This document shows, piece by piece, positions 6,180-13,059 of a stretch of DNA of 23,294 bases. The DNA is taken from the NCBI GenBank assembly GCA_050485365.1, contig JBJHBH010000058.1:1-23294 (forward strand). Reading direction: 5' to 3'. The notes beneath the pieces are model-generated. The model searched no databases and was not told the origin of the DNA. It worked only from the letters and a program-made list of their open reading frames with translations. Origin of the DNA: JARFUG01 sp050485365 (GTDB lineage Bacteria; Desulfobacterota; Desulfuromonadia; Desulfuromonadales; JACZKF01). How positions within the stretch are numbered: the stretch's first letter is position 1; every line of letters begins with the position of its first letter. The position numbers and the translations under genes are program-made.

Positions 6180-7043
6180 ATGAGTGATAAGCCAACAATA
6201 TTTATTGCCTCTTCTTCGGAGGCTATATCAGTAGCTGAAGCAGTTCACATAAAGCTTGAGCAGGAAATGCGAGTCAAGCTATGGGAGAACGCCTTTGACT
6301 TGTCCTCTATAACCATCACGTCGTTGATTGGAAAGACAAAGGATGCTGACTATGCCGTTTTCGTCTTTCACCAAGATGATAAGGCGCTGATCAGAGAGAA
6401 GGAATATAGCTCAGTCCGTGACAACGTTGTGCTTGAGTTGGGAATGTTTATTGGTGCATTGGGTCTTGAGCGGTGCTTCATTCTCGTGCCCAAATCGGCG
6501 GAAGCTACATTTCGGTTACCAACTGACTTGGCTGGAGTCACAGCTTCTTTCTATGATGATCGAGAGCCTAATTTGACGGATGCTGTCACTGGGAGTTGCG
6601 CAAGGATCAAGCAATCAGTCAAGAAATTGGAGAAGGCAAAGAGCAAGACGGCTGCGACTAGTGAGGCTGACGTATTACGTCAGCAGTTACAGAATGCTCA
6701 GTCACAAATTTGGAGCATGAATCACGATATTCAGCGCGCAAATGAGCAATCACAGTCGCTCTTAGAGTCAATCAAGCATCACTTCTTTTCCATCGCCAAA
6801 CCTGCGACTCCTGCGGAAATCAAAGCATGGGAGGACGGAGCAAAGGCGAGCTACCTCAAGGACGTTAAGATTCGAGACCACAGTGTCTACTTCGTCGACA
6901 GAGACGCAATTGTTCCTCCGCTATACGGGGCAAGCTCAATCTCAGTAGTAGTTGCAAGCGGAGCAAAGGTCTTCGGCTTAGACAGGCGCAGCCACAACAG
7001 TATCTATTACATGGACGGCTTCAGAACAGATGCGCGCGTATAA
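6180..7043 (+). CDS. TIR-like domain protein of the CAP12/Pycsar-effector type with unrecognised C-terminal region
   Basis: A 287-residue protein. Residues 5-135 match the TIR-like nucleotide-binding fold (PF10137 type): TIFIASSSE at the first strand, KLWENAFDLSS, DADYAVFVF, and the hallmark SVRDNVVLELGMFIGALG with E86 as candidate catalytic glutamate. Relatives (TIR-STING of CBASS, Pycsar TIR effectors) cleave NAD+ on sensing cyclic nucleotides. Residues 140-200 are charged and Gln-rich, probably a coiled coil. Residues 205-287, which include DRDAIVPPLYGASSISVV and end near YYMDGFRTDARV, match no sensor domain I recognise; I see neither a STING nor a cyclic-nucleotide-binding domain. No signal peptide. 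Codon use and base composition are visibly less GC-rich than all neighbours, which suggests horizontal transfer. The start has GAGGA seven bases upstream. No cyclase gene accompanies it. An antiphage role is inference. Confidence 0.8.
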   Translation: MSDKPTIFIASSSEAISVAEAVHIKLEQEMRVKLWENAFDLSSITITSLIGKTKDADYAVFVFHQDDKALIREKEYSSVRDNVVLELGMFIGALGLERCFILVPKSAEATFRLPTDLAGVTASFYDDREPNLTDAVTGSCARIKQSVKKLEKAKSKTAATSEADVLRQQLQNAQSQIWSMNHDIQRANEQSQSLLESIKHHFFSIAKPATPAEIKAWEDGAKASYLKDVKIRDHSVYFVDRDAIVPPLYGASSISVVVASGAKVFGLDRRSHNSIYYMDGFRTDARV

Positions 7044-7045
7044 CC

Positions 7046-7336
7046 ATGCTTTCCAGCCGACAGGATTTGCCGCTGTTTCGCGGCGTCAAGTCTGCGGCTA
7101 AAGGCGGGCGTTATGCAACACTCCGTAGGTGTGTGATCAAACAAGGAGACAAGGAGCGCTCGTTGGCCAGATGCAAAGCGATCTTGTGCCATCTGGCGCT
7201 GCGGCATCTGGGGATGACGGGGGCGGAGGTGGGGATAATGACGGCCCTGACCCCTTCCGGAGTGACTCGGGCCGCCCGGCGTGGGGAGGCTCTGTTGCTG
7301 GAAGATGAGCGCTTGCGTGGACTGGTTGGGTTGTGA
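7046..7336 (+). pseudogene. C-terminal fragment of a REP-associated (IS200-like) transposase
   Basis: The last ~65 codons (from about 7140) resemble the C-terminal DnaA-like helix-turn-helix tail found in extended REP-associated tyrosine transposases: a block of the form AxCxILCHLALRHLGMTGAEV followed by SGVTRAARRGEALL. The N-terminal HUH nuclease part (HxH and catalytic Tyr) is absent, and the first ~30 codons do not resemble the family, so this is read as a remnant. It abuts the low-GC TIR gene and is a plausible trace of the element that brought it in, although the fragment itself is GC-rich like the chromosome. No Shine-Dalgarno is obvious at 7046. The 92 bases to the end of mscL hold nothing else recognisable. 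Confidence 0.55.
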
Positions 7337-7428
7337 ATGTCAAATTGTCAAGAACGTCCCCTGTTGTGGAGGACAAGACCGAGTCGCTCAACCCGAAGTG
7401 CGTCCCACCGTTCAAGAGTCTTTTCTGC

Positions 7429-7896
7429 TCAGGTCAGATCGGAGGTGCATTGAGGGCACCTGCGTGCCTTGACCGGGATGGTCATGAAGCAGAACGGGCA
7501 CTCCTGGGTGGTGGGTGCTGCGGGGACGATCTCCTGCTCGGCTTCCTTCTTCCGCTTTAGCCGGTTCACCGATTTGATCAACAGAAAAACGGCAAAGGCG
7601 ACGATCAGAAAATTGATGATGGTCTGTATGAAGGGGCCATAGGCGATCACCACAGCGCCGGCTTCCCTTGCTGCGGCCAAAGAGGGGTAGGGGCCGCTTG
7701 TCGCCCCCTGCTGCAGCAGGACGAATAAATTGCTGAAGTCCACGCCACCCAGAAGCAGGCCGATGGGCGGCATAAGAACGTCGTCGACAAGAGACCTGCT
7801 GATGGCGCCGAAAGCTGCGCCGATGATGATGCCGACTGCCATGTCAACCACGTTCCCGCGCGATATGAACTCTTTGAATTCCCGCACAATGGCCAT
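7429..7896 (-). CDS. mscL: Large-conductance mechanosensitive channel MscL with C-terminal zinc ribbon
   Basis: A 155-residue inner-membrane channel that opens under extreme membrane tension to release solutes in hypo-osmotic shock. The N-terminal amphipathic helix plus TM1 (FKEFISRGNVVDMAVGIIIG, about 7-26) is canonical, and TM2 is about residues 87-108 (ending FAVFLLIKSVNRLKRK). Instead of the usual short cytoplasmic helix alone, residues 133-150 form a CPFC...CPQC zinc ribbon (C133, C136, C147, C150). The Shine-Dalgarno AAGGAGG (7903-7909, complement) is near ideal. It is single-gene and transcribed toward the accessory island. A dyad overlaps its ribosome site. Confidence 0.95.
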   Translation of the reverse strand: MAIVREFKEFISRGNVVDMAVGIIIGAAFGAISRSLVDDVLMPPIGLLLGGVDFSNLFVLLQQGATSGPYPSLAAAREAGAVVIAYGPFIQTIINFLIVAFAVFLLIKSVNRLKRKKEAEQEIVPAAPTTQECPFCFMTIPVKARRCPQCTSDLT

Positions 7897-7902
7897 GGGG
7901 CG

Positions 7903-7929
7903 CCTCCTTTAATAACGTTCTTTATTAAA
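7903..7929 (-). promoter_or_regulatory. mscL ribosome site overlapped by an AT-rich dyad
   Basis: TTTAATAA (7908-7915) and TTATTAAA (7922-7929) are perfect inverted 8-mers around a 6-base centre. The inner arm overlaps the first two bases of the mscL Shine-Dalgarno (complement of 7903-7909). It could be an operator or a weak mRNA hairpin near the start; the sequence does not decide which. Confidence 0.45.
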
Positions 7930-7991
7930 GATAGCAGGAGGATTCATCGCACACCAGAAGCAGGCAGGCGAATTGCAGTAGGCAAGAACGA

Positions 7992-8019
7992 ACGAAGCCG
8001 CCCATCGGGGCGGCTTCGT
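7992..8019 (-). terminator. Perfect 12-bp hairpin, likely terminator of the 32-aa gene
   Basis: ACGAAGCCGCCC (7992-8003) and GGGCGGCTTCGT (8008-8019) pair perfectly around ATCG. On the minus strand it follows the stop of the 32-codon gene by four bases and is followed by a modestly T-rich TCGTTCTT. On the plus strand the trailing sequence is poorer in T. Confidence 0.6.
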
Positions 8020-8023
8020 CGTT

Positions 8024-8122
8024 TCAGGAGCGTGATCGGGCGCGGGCTATGAGGTTTGCCGCTTGGGCCGTGCCGAGAATCGTCAGGTAACCGGCCATGG
8101 AGATGAGGAACGCTTCGATCAT
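8024..8122 (-). CDS. Small single-pass membrane peptide, 32 aa
   Basis: Minus-strand frame of 33 codons beginning MIEAFLISMAGYLTILGTAQ and ending ARARSRS. The first ~25 residues are hydrophobic or small enough for one membrane helix (or a signal-like segment), and the tail carries three to four arginines, giving a positive-inside arrangement with a cytoplasmic C-terminus. Initiation is persuasive: AAGGAGG (complement of 8128-8134) five bases before ATG. A perfect hairpin follows the stop by four bases, so gene, ribosome site and terminator form a compact unit. I know no family for it. It could be a stress-type small membrane protein or a hydrophobic toxin-like peptide; no antisense RNA promoter is evident. 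It is shorter than common annotation cut-offs. Confidence 0.6.
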   Translation of the reverse strand: MIEAFLISMAGYLTILGTAQAANLIARARSRS

Positions 8123-8524
8123 TTTTTCCTCCTTCGGGGAAAGGTTCTGGATGCGTCGGATCTGATTTTCACTCCGCAAGGCACTGAAAAACAACGGCTT
8201 TTTTCAGAACGTCGTTGCTCGAATGATGTTTTGGGCTGGGCGGGCCGAGGCGGCGCGGCACCTGCGGCCTTGGCGGAGGCGAAATGCATGTTCGGCGGTC
8301 CATCGGGGGGAATGGCGGAATTTTTTCCGCATCAGTCGGCGAAACCGTTATTTCAGCGCATTAACGCGTCGAACCCCGCGCTGAGCGGGCGGAATATGGT
8401 GCGGGGGTGCGATTATGGTGGATCGCGGCGGGGCGTTTCTGCTAGAAATCGATATCGTGCGTAGATGCCCTGGTGCTCGGCGTTTTCGGCCGAACCCGGG
8501 CAAGATGAGAAAGGAAGATGAACG
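8123..8524. other. Intergenic region without a credible gene
   Basis: About 400 bases between the divergent 32-aa gene and the 75-aa gene. It holds an AT-rich perfect 8-bp hairpin (CTGAAAAA 8184-8191, TTTTTCAG 8200-8207) and GC-rich sequence. The plus-strand frame crossing it (8063-8464) has biased, low-complexity composition, no ribosome site and no family resemblance. AAGGAAG at 8511-8517 is the ribosome site of the next gene. Confidence 0.5.
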
Positions 8525-8752
8525 ATGGATATGTCGACGACGATCATAGGGGTGCTGGCGCTGGGATTCGCCCTGTTCACCCTCGCCCTGAGGGTTGCCA
8601 ACCCCGCCCGCCTGAAGAAGCACGAGAGACTGCAGGCGGTTTTGGGAGAGAAGGGGGGGACCGTCGTGCACGCTCTCTTCTACATCGCCCTTCCGATGGC
8701 GTTCGGCGGTTTTTGCCTCATCGCCGCGATGAGGGGCGTCGCCCTGTTCTGA
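8525..8752 (+). CDS. Small two-helix membrane protein, unknown function
   Basis: A 75-residue protein with two predicted membrane helices, about 6-24 (TIIGVLALGFALFTLAL) and about 49-70 (VVHALFYIALPMAFGGFCLI). They are joined by a basic cytoplasmic loop, NPARLKKHERLQAVLGEKGG. Helix density and loop charge predict both termini on the periplasmic side. AAGGAAG (8511-8517) precedes ATG 8525 at a workable distance. It converges with the transporter at 8763 with ten bases between stops and no separate terminator. I do not recognise the family; similar small membrane proteins are annotated as hypothetical in related anaerobes. Confidence 0.75.
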   Translation: MDMSTTIIGVLALGFALFTLALRVANPARLKKHERLQAVLGEKGGTVVHALFYIALPMAFGGFCLIAAMRGVALF

Positions 8753-8762
8753 TTCGCGGCGA

Positions 8763-9974
8763 TCAGGCGAGCAGAAGAAGCCACCCTGCGGCGATGACGA
8801 GGGTGAGGATCGTCACCGGCGCGCCGATGCGCAGGTGCTCGCGCCAGGTGATGACGATGCCGAGGCGGGCGGCCTGATCGACGACGATGATGTTGGCGAT
8901 GCTGCCGACGATGAAGAGATTGCCGGCCAGCGTGCTCGCCAGGGCGAGGACCGGTCCGGCGAGGGAATGCGCGGCGGCCGGCAGCAGGAGCATGACCGCC
9001 GGGACGTTGGAGACGAGATTGGACAGGGGGATGGTGACGGCGAAAAGCCAGGCGGGGTTGGCCAGCTCGATCCCCGCAGCGCCCAGGGCGCTCATGGCGG
9101 CGGCGAGCATCCCCGAGGCGGCCAGGGCGTGATTGACGACGAAAAGCCCGATGAAGAGCACCAGGAGCTGCCAGTCGACCAGCCCCAGCATCTGATGGGT
9201 GTGCATGCGTCGGCTCATCAGCAAGAGCCCCCCGACGGCCAACGCCACGATTTCGCGGGGCCAGGGGGCAAAGAGAAACGCGCCGACCAGCAGAGTCAGC
9301 AGCAGCATCCCCTTGCCGGTCTGCCACCGGTCGAAGGGGGGCGCCTGCACCGGGGCGATGGTGCATCGGCGGTGCCAGCGGTCGCCGGTGATGCGGCAGA
9401 TCACCCACCAGGTCACGGCGAGCCCGAGCAGGGCCGGCACTCCGCCGACGGGGATGTACCCGGCGAAGGAGAGATCGAGGGCCTGCCCGATGAGCATGTT
9501 CTGCGGATTGCCGATGAGGGTCGCGGCCGAGCCGACGTTGGCGGCGCAGGCGAGGGCCAGCAAGAAGGGCTTGGGGTCGAGGTCGCGCCGCACGCACCCC
9601 TCGGCCAGCACCGGCGCCATGGCGAGACAGACGATGTCGTTGGCCAGCAGGGCCGACATGAGCCCCGCGGCGCCGATGAGGAGCGCCAGCAGCGCCGGGG
9701 GGGAGACGTCGGCGGCCGAAAGGCGCCGGGTGACGGCGCTGTAGAACCCGCCGAGGCGAAACTGTGCCGAGACGACCATCAGCCCCAGCAGCAGGGCGAT
9801 GGTCGGCACGTCGACGGCCGCCCAGGCCTCCTCCAGCTCCACCTTGCCGAGGGCCAGAAGGGCGATGGCGCCCAGCAACGCCACCCCCGTGCGGTCGAGG
9901 GCGAGCCCAGGAATCCGGCCCAGGACCATTCCGAGATAAACGCCCAGAAATATGATGAGAATGGCTGCGTCCAC
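8763..9974 (-). CDS. ArsB/CitM-type (ion transporter superfamily) membrane transporter
   Basis: A 403-residue integral membrane protein of the IT superfamily (citrate transporter-like, ArsB, NhaD and divalent-anion symporter relatives). It has about ten to eleven hydrophobic segments in two related halves. Recognisable blocks are the intramembrane turn SALLANDIVCLAMAPVL in the first half with the following IGNPQNMLIG, and the second-half counterpart SNLVSNVPAVMLLLP followed by GSIANIIVVD. These paired N/P- and N-containing re-entrant loops are the substrate and cation site in the family. Substrate cannot be assigned: arsenite, dicarboxylate or Na+/H+ exchange are all possible. The start is GTG at 9974 with AAGGGA upstream. 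No arsR or arsenate reductase is adjacent, which weakens an arsenic role. Confidence 0.85.
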   Translation of the reverse strand: MDAAILIIFLGVYLGMVLGRIPGLALDRTGVALLGAIALLALGKVELEEAWAAVDVPTIALLLGLMVVSAQFRLGGFYSAVTRRLSAADVSPPALLALLIGAAGLMSALLANDIVCLAMAPVLAEGCVRRDLDPKPFLLALACAANVGSAATLIGNPQNMLIGQALDLSFAGYIPVGGVPALLGLAVTWWVICRITGDRWHRRCTIAPVQAPPFDRWQTGKGMLLLTLLVGAFLFAPWPREIVALAVGGLLLMSRRMHTHQMLGLVDWQLLVLFIGLFVVNHALAASGMLAAAMSALGAAGIELANPAWLFAVTIPLSNLVSNVPAVMLLLPAAAHSLAGPVLALASTLAGNLFIVGSIANIIVVDQAARLGIVITWREHLRIGAPVTILTLVIAAGWLLLLA

Positions 9975-10132
9975 GCCCGTGCGTCCCTTCGTTCCCTGGG
10001 AACGCCGCGCGCTGTCGCCGCAGGCGGAGCTCCCCAGGATTTGCCGACAGAGCGTGCCACAACTTGACTGGAATTTAAATCTCTATTTCACCTCGCCCGG
10101 TTCAGCGCCGAGGGTCACCGAGAGGTTTGCCG

Positions 10133-10993
10133 ATGATGGAATTTGTTGACAGGCTGGGGGGGACGATTCTGGCCAACGCCATCGTCTCCGTCGCGTTTCT
10201 CGCGGCCGTGATCGGCCTTCGGGTGGCGGTGCTGCGCAAGGTGCTCGACCGCGAAGAGATGAGCGCCGAGGCGCGGCGGCGCTGGATCGTCAACAGCCGC
10301 AACGCGGTGCTGATGGCCGCGCTCGTCGGCCTCGTCTTCATCTGGGCCAACGAGCTCTTCACCCTGGCCGTTTCGCTGGTGGCCATCGCCGCCGCCCTGG
10401 TCATCGCCACCAAGGAGCTGATCCTGTGCTTCAGCGGGGCGGTCCTTCGGGCGGGCTCGAAGGCGTTCTCCCTCGGGGATCTGATCGAGATCGGAGGGGT
10501 GCGCGGCGACGTCGTCGACATCAACGTCTTTGCCGCCACCCTGCGTGAGGTCGGTCCGGGGAAGAGCTCGCACCAGTACACGGGGCGCTCGGTCACCATC
10601 CCCAACAGCATGCTGCTGAACAGCCCGCTGGTGAACCACTCGGCCATGGGGGAGTATCTGGTGCACGTGGTGACGGTTCCCTGGAGCCTGGAGAACGAAT
10701 GGGCGCTGGCCGAAACCTTCCTCATCGAAGCGGCCCAGGCCGAATGCGCCCCTTTTCTGGAGGAGGCCCGGGCGCACATGAACGCTGTTGCCTCGCGCCA
10801 GGGGCTCGAGCCGATCTCGGTGGAGCCGCGGGTGATGGTGGAGATGCCGGAGCCGAACCGGATTCACTTCCTGCTGCGCATCCCGTCCCCCGTGCGCCGC
10901 CAGAGCCGCCTCGAACAGGCGATTCTGCGGCGCTTCCTTGCCGCCTGGTCCCGGCACAAAGCTGCTGCGTCCGACGCTGCGCCTGCGCCGTGA
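10133..10993 (+). CDS. MscS-family small mechanosensitive channel
   Basis: A 286-residue protein with an N-terminal membrane part and a C-terminal MscS beta/alpha domain. Hydrophobic helices lie at roughly 12-30, 56-74 and 76-100, the last being the pore-lining type. The beta domain is recognisable from AFSLGDLIEIGGVRGDVVDI with a following strand and TIPNSMLLNSPLVNHS, the conserved IPN motif of MscS. The last ~100 residues form the mixed alpha/beta cytoplasmic vestibule. It probably gates under turgor or acts as an ion-specific leak. ATG 10133 is chosen because AGAGG (10121-10125) lies seven bases upstream; a TTG at 10127 is less likely. The stop overlaps the start of the next gene (GTGA), so the two are translationally coupled. 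Confidence 0.88.
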   Translation: MMEFVDRLGGTILANAIVSVAFLAAVIGLRVAVLRKVLDREEMSAEARRRWIVNSRNAVLMAALVGLVFIWANELFTLAVSLVAIAAALVIATKELILCFSGAVLRAGSKAFSLGDLIEIGGVRGDVVDINVFAATLREVGPGKSSHQYTGRSVTIPNSMLLNSPLVNHSAMGEYLVHVVTVPWSLENEWALAETFLIEAAQAECAPFLEEARAHMNAVASRQGLEPISVEPRVMVEMPEPNRIHFLLRIPSPVRRQSRLEQAILRRFLAAWSRHKAAASDAAPAP

Positions 10994-11430
10994 GGCTGTG
11001 GACGCTCCATCCGCGCTATCTCGATGTTCGGGGGCTGACGGCGCTGTGGCGCGAGGCGCTCCTTGCGCAGAAGGTGCTGCAGGGGGGGACGCGAGGGTAT
11101 CGCAACCACCCCCAGCTTGTGCGTTTTCGCGCCAGCCCCGATCCGCTTGGGGCCATCGGCGCCTATCTGGCGGCGGTCGCCGCCGAAGCGCACAAGCGCG
11201 GCTACGCCTACGACAGTTCGCGGATCGCGTCGCCGCACTATGACGGGTTTCTGGAGGAGACCGAGGGGCAACTCCGTTTCGAGGGGGGTCATCTGGCGGC
11301 CAAGCTCGCCGTGCGAAGCCCGCAGACTCTCGCCGCTCTGCCCGCCTCGGGGCTGCCCGACCACCACCCCCTCTTTCGCATCGTCCCCGGCCCGGTGGCG
11401 GTCTGGGAGAAGACGTCACAGGGTCAGTGA
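10990..11430 (+). CDS. Pyrimidine dimer DNA glycosylase / endonuclease V family protein
   Basis: A 146-residue protein with the N-terminal RLWTLHPRYLDVRGLTALWRE signature of the bacterial PF03013 (pyrimidine dimer DNA glycosylase) group, followed by GYRNHPQLVRF and HKRGYAYDSSRI. T4 endonuclease V, the family prototype, excises UV-induced cyclobutane dimers using its N-terminal amine and a catalytic Glu23. E22 in LWRE is the candidate counterpart, and the initiator Met must be removed for an N-terminal amine mechanism. The true start is the GTG at 10990, which overlaps the MscS stop by four bases. The gene ends inside the convergent gene at 11424 (seven-base overlap). No adjacent DNA-repair genes. 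The family call is good; actual UV-dimer activity in bacterial members is less tested. Confidence 0.82.
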   Translation: MRLWTLHPRYLDVRGLTALWREALLAQKVLQGGTRGYRNHPQLVRFRASPDPLGAIGAYLAAVAAEAHKRGYAYDSSRIASPHYDGFLEETEGQLRFEGGHLAAKLAVRSPQTLAALPASGLPDHHPLFRIVPGPVAVWEKTSQGQ

Positions 11431-11987
11431 GAAGGGCCTTCGCGCGTCTCGTCCTGCGCTTTCCAGCCCGAGCGCTTCCACTCCTTCGCGCGCTCGTTGA
11501 TGTCGACGGCGCCGTGACTCTCCATGATGTCGGCCGCGCGCCCCGCCCCCTTTTCGTCGGTCTCGACGCTCACCAGGACGCCGCCGCGCCGGATCCCTTC
11601 CGAATAATATTCGGCCTCCTCCTCCGAGATCCCCAGATTCCGGATGGCCCCGTAGACGCCGCCGGTGAGGGCGCCGAGTCCGACCCCCGCGAGGGCCGCG
11701 GCGAGCGGTCCGGCGGCGACGATTGCACCGAGACCGGTAACAGTGAAGACCCCCGCGCCGATCAGCAGACCGGCCACCCCTCCGACGGCGGCGCCCGCTT
11801 CGAGCCCCACCTTCACCCCCCTGATCTCTTCGTCGCTGAGCCTCTCGCGTCGCGCCTGCGCCCCTTCGTCCTGTTTTTTGGCGATGATGCCGATCGATTC
11901 GCGGGAAAAGCCGTCGTCGATCAGCTCGTCCACCAGATCCCTGACATCGTCGAAGGAGTCCACAAGTCCGACTACCGTTTTGCGCAT
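11424..11987 (-). CDS. General-stress-type glycine-zipper membrane protein
   Basis: A 187-residue protein. Residues 1-40 form a YflT/general stress protein 17M-like ferredoxin fold (KTVVGLVDSFDDVRDLVDEL, then DGFSRESIGIIAK). Residues 60-115 are a Gly/Ala-rich hairpin with GxxxG repeats (glycine zipper) able to span the membrane twice. A second half-domain (SEEEAEYYSEGIRRGGVLVSVET) repeats the fold, so the protein looks like two related soluble lobes around a membrane hairpin. An AAGGAGG site precedes ATG 11987. Members are often induced in osmotic or general stress; that role is inferred from family and from the nearby MscS gene. Its 3' end overlaps the convergent glycosylase gene by seven bases. 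Confidence 0.72.
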   Translation of the reverse strand: MRKTVVGLVDSFDDVRDLVDELIDDGFSRESIGIIAKKQDEGAQARRERLSDEEIRGVKVGLEAGAAVGGVAGLLIGAGVFTVTGLGAIVAAGPLAAALAGVGLGALTGGVYGAIRNLGISEEEAEYYSEGIRRGGVLVSVETDEKGAGRAADIMESHGAVDINERAKEWKRSGWKAQDETREGPSH

Positions 11988-12177
11988 GGTTTTCCTCCTT
12001 TCTGCCGGGGTCCAGGCGCATCCGCGGGTCTCGCGACCCTCTCGGGGCGAACCTCCGGCTCTATCTTAAAGGGTAAATCCAACGCCGGGGATGTCAAACT
12101 TGCCCGTAATTCCGAGGATGTAGTACACTTCATCCGTCATTTCGTCTACCGACCATCACACACGCGAGGAGACGCCG

Positions 12178-12987
12178 ATGGACAGCAAGCTCAGCTCGTA
12201 CCTCAAGATGCGGATCGAACCGGTCGTCACCCTCTGGAGCGACACCGCGCCGCCGGAGGCGGTCCGCTTCGCCAAGGGGAAGCGCGGCTGCCTTATGGGG
12301 CTGCTGGCCGCCGCCGCCAAGGGGAAGGTCTGCGCCGTCGACCGGGAGACCTTCGGCTGCCCGGGGGGCGGGGTCGCTCTGGGGTACGGCAATCAGTACG
12401 AGAATTTCCCCGGAGGGGTCGAGTGCTTCACGCACTTTCTCTCCAGCGGAAACAGGGGATTTCCCAAAGGGGAGGCGGTGGCGGCGCAGATGGCGGGGAA
12501 GGCGCCGGAGCACTTCGTCAAGGAGTATCTCGACGGCGAGCGATATGTGAAGAGTCCGCCGCTGGTCGACGACTTCATCGACGCGCTCGGCTTCATGGAC
12601 ATCCCCCACGTCACCGTCTTCAAGCCCCTGGGCGCCCTCGAAGCGGGGGAAGTGCCCGTTTCGATCACCTTTTTCTGCACCCCCGATCAGCTCTCGGCCC
12701 TGGTGGTGCTGAGCAACTACCACCGCAAGGGGATCGAAAACGTCGTCGCACCCTTCGCCGCGGGGTGCCAGTCGGTGGGGATTTTGACCTATCGTCAACG
12801 CGACGCCGCCGACCCCAAGGCCGTCCTCGGCCTCTTCGACATCAGCGCCCGGAAGGTCGCCAAAAGCACCCTGGGGGACAATCTGCTGAGCGTCAGCATG
12901 CCATTCGCGCTCTTTTTGCAACTGGAGCAGGAAGCCGACGAGAGCTTTCTGACGAAGGGCAACTGGAAGGCTCTGATCGGAGAGTAG
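12178..12987 (+). CDS. DUF169 family protein
   Basis: A 269-residue soluble protein of the DUF169 group (PF02596), common in anaerobic bacteria and archaea. Diagnostic blocks are TLWSDTAPPEAVRFAKGKRG near the N-terminus, the Cys/Gly segment FGCPGGGVALG, and SITFFCTPDQLSALVVLSNY with VVAPFAAGCQSVGIL in the C-terminal half. Several conserved cysteines (in GC, CPGG, FFC and AGCQS contexts) suggest a metal or cluster site, but no standard binding motif is complete. Biochemical function is unknown. The ribosome site GAGGAG precedes ATG 12178. It is a single-gene unit ending at a bidirectional terminator. Confidence 0.85.
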   Translation: MDSKLSSYLKMRIEPVVTLWSDTAPPEAVRFAKGKRGCLMGLLAAAAKGKVCAVDRETFGCPGGGVALGYGNQYENFPGGVECFTHFLSSGNRGFPKGEAVAAQMAGKAPEHFVKEYLDGERYVKSPPLVDDFIDALGFMDIPHVTVFKPLGALEAGEVPVSITFFCTPDQLSALVVLSNYHRKGIENVVAPFAAGCQSVGILTYRQRDAADPKAVLGLFDISARKVAKSTLGDNLLSVSMPFALFLQLEQEADESFLTKGNWKALIGE

Positions 12988-13002
12988 CGCCCCTGTGCCG
13001 AA

Positions 13003-13050
13003 GATCCACGAAAAAAGCCGCCCGGCGAAGGGCGGCTTTTTTCGTGGATC
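13003..13050. terminator. Bidirectional intrinsic terminator with a perfect 21-bp stem
   Basis: The arms 13003-13023 and 13030-13050 are perfect 21-base inverted copies around the 6-base loop GGCGAA. Each contains a GCCGCCC core flanked by a six-base A/T run, so the transcript from either direction meets GC stem then U-run. It sits between the convergent DUF169 and RND pump genes and should end both. Confidence 0.92.
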
Positions 13051-13059
13051 TCAAGGAGC

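Noticed and set aside
8184..8207. AT-rich hairpin as an intrinsic terminator
   Set aside because: The 8-bp stem is almost all A-T and is not followed by a T-run in either direction; function unclear.
8063..8464. 133-codon plus-strand open frame between the small membrane genes
   Set aside because: No ribosome site, biased composition, no family resemblance. It overlaps the better supported 32-aa gene on the other strand, which has both a ribosome site and a terminator.
8835..10067. 410-codon plus-strand open frame antisense to the transporter
   Set aside because: Gly/Gln/Asp/His-rich low-complexity shadow of a membrane-protein gene; the minus strand shows clear transporter motifs.
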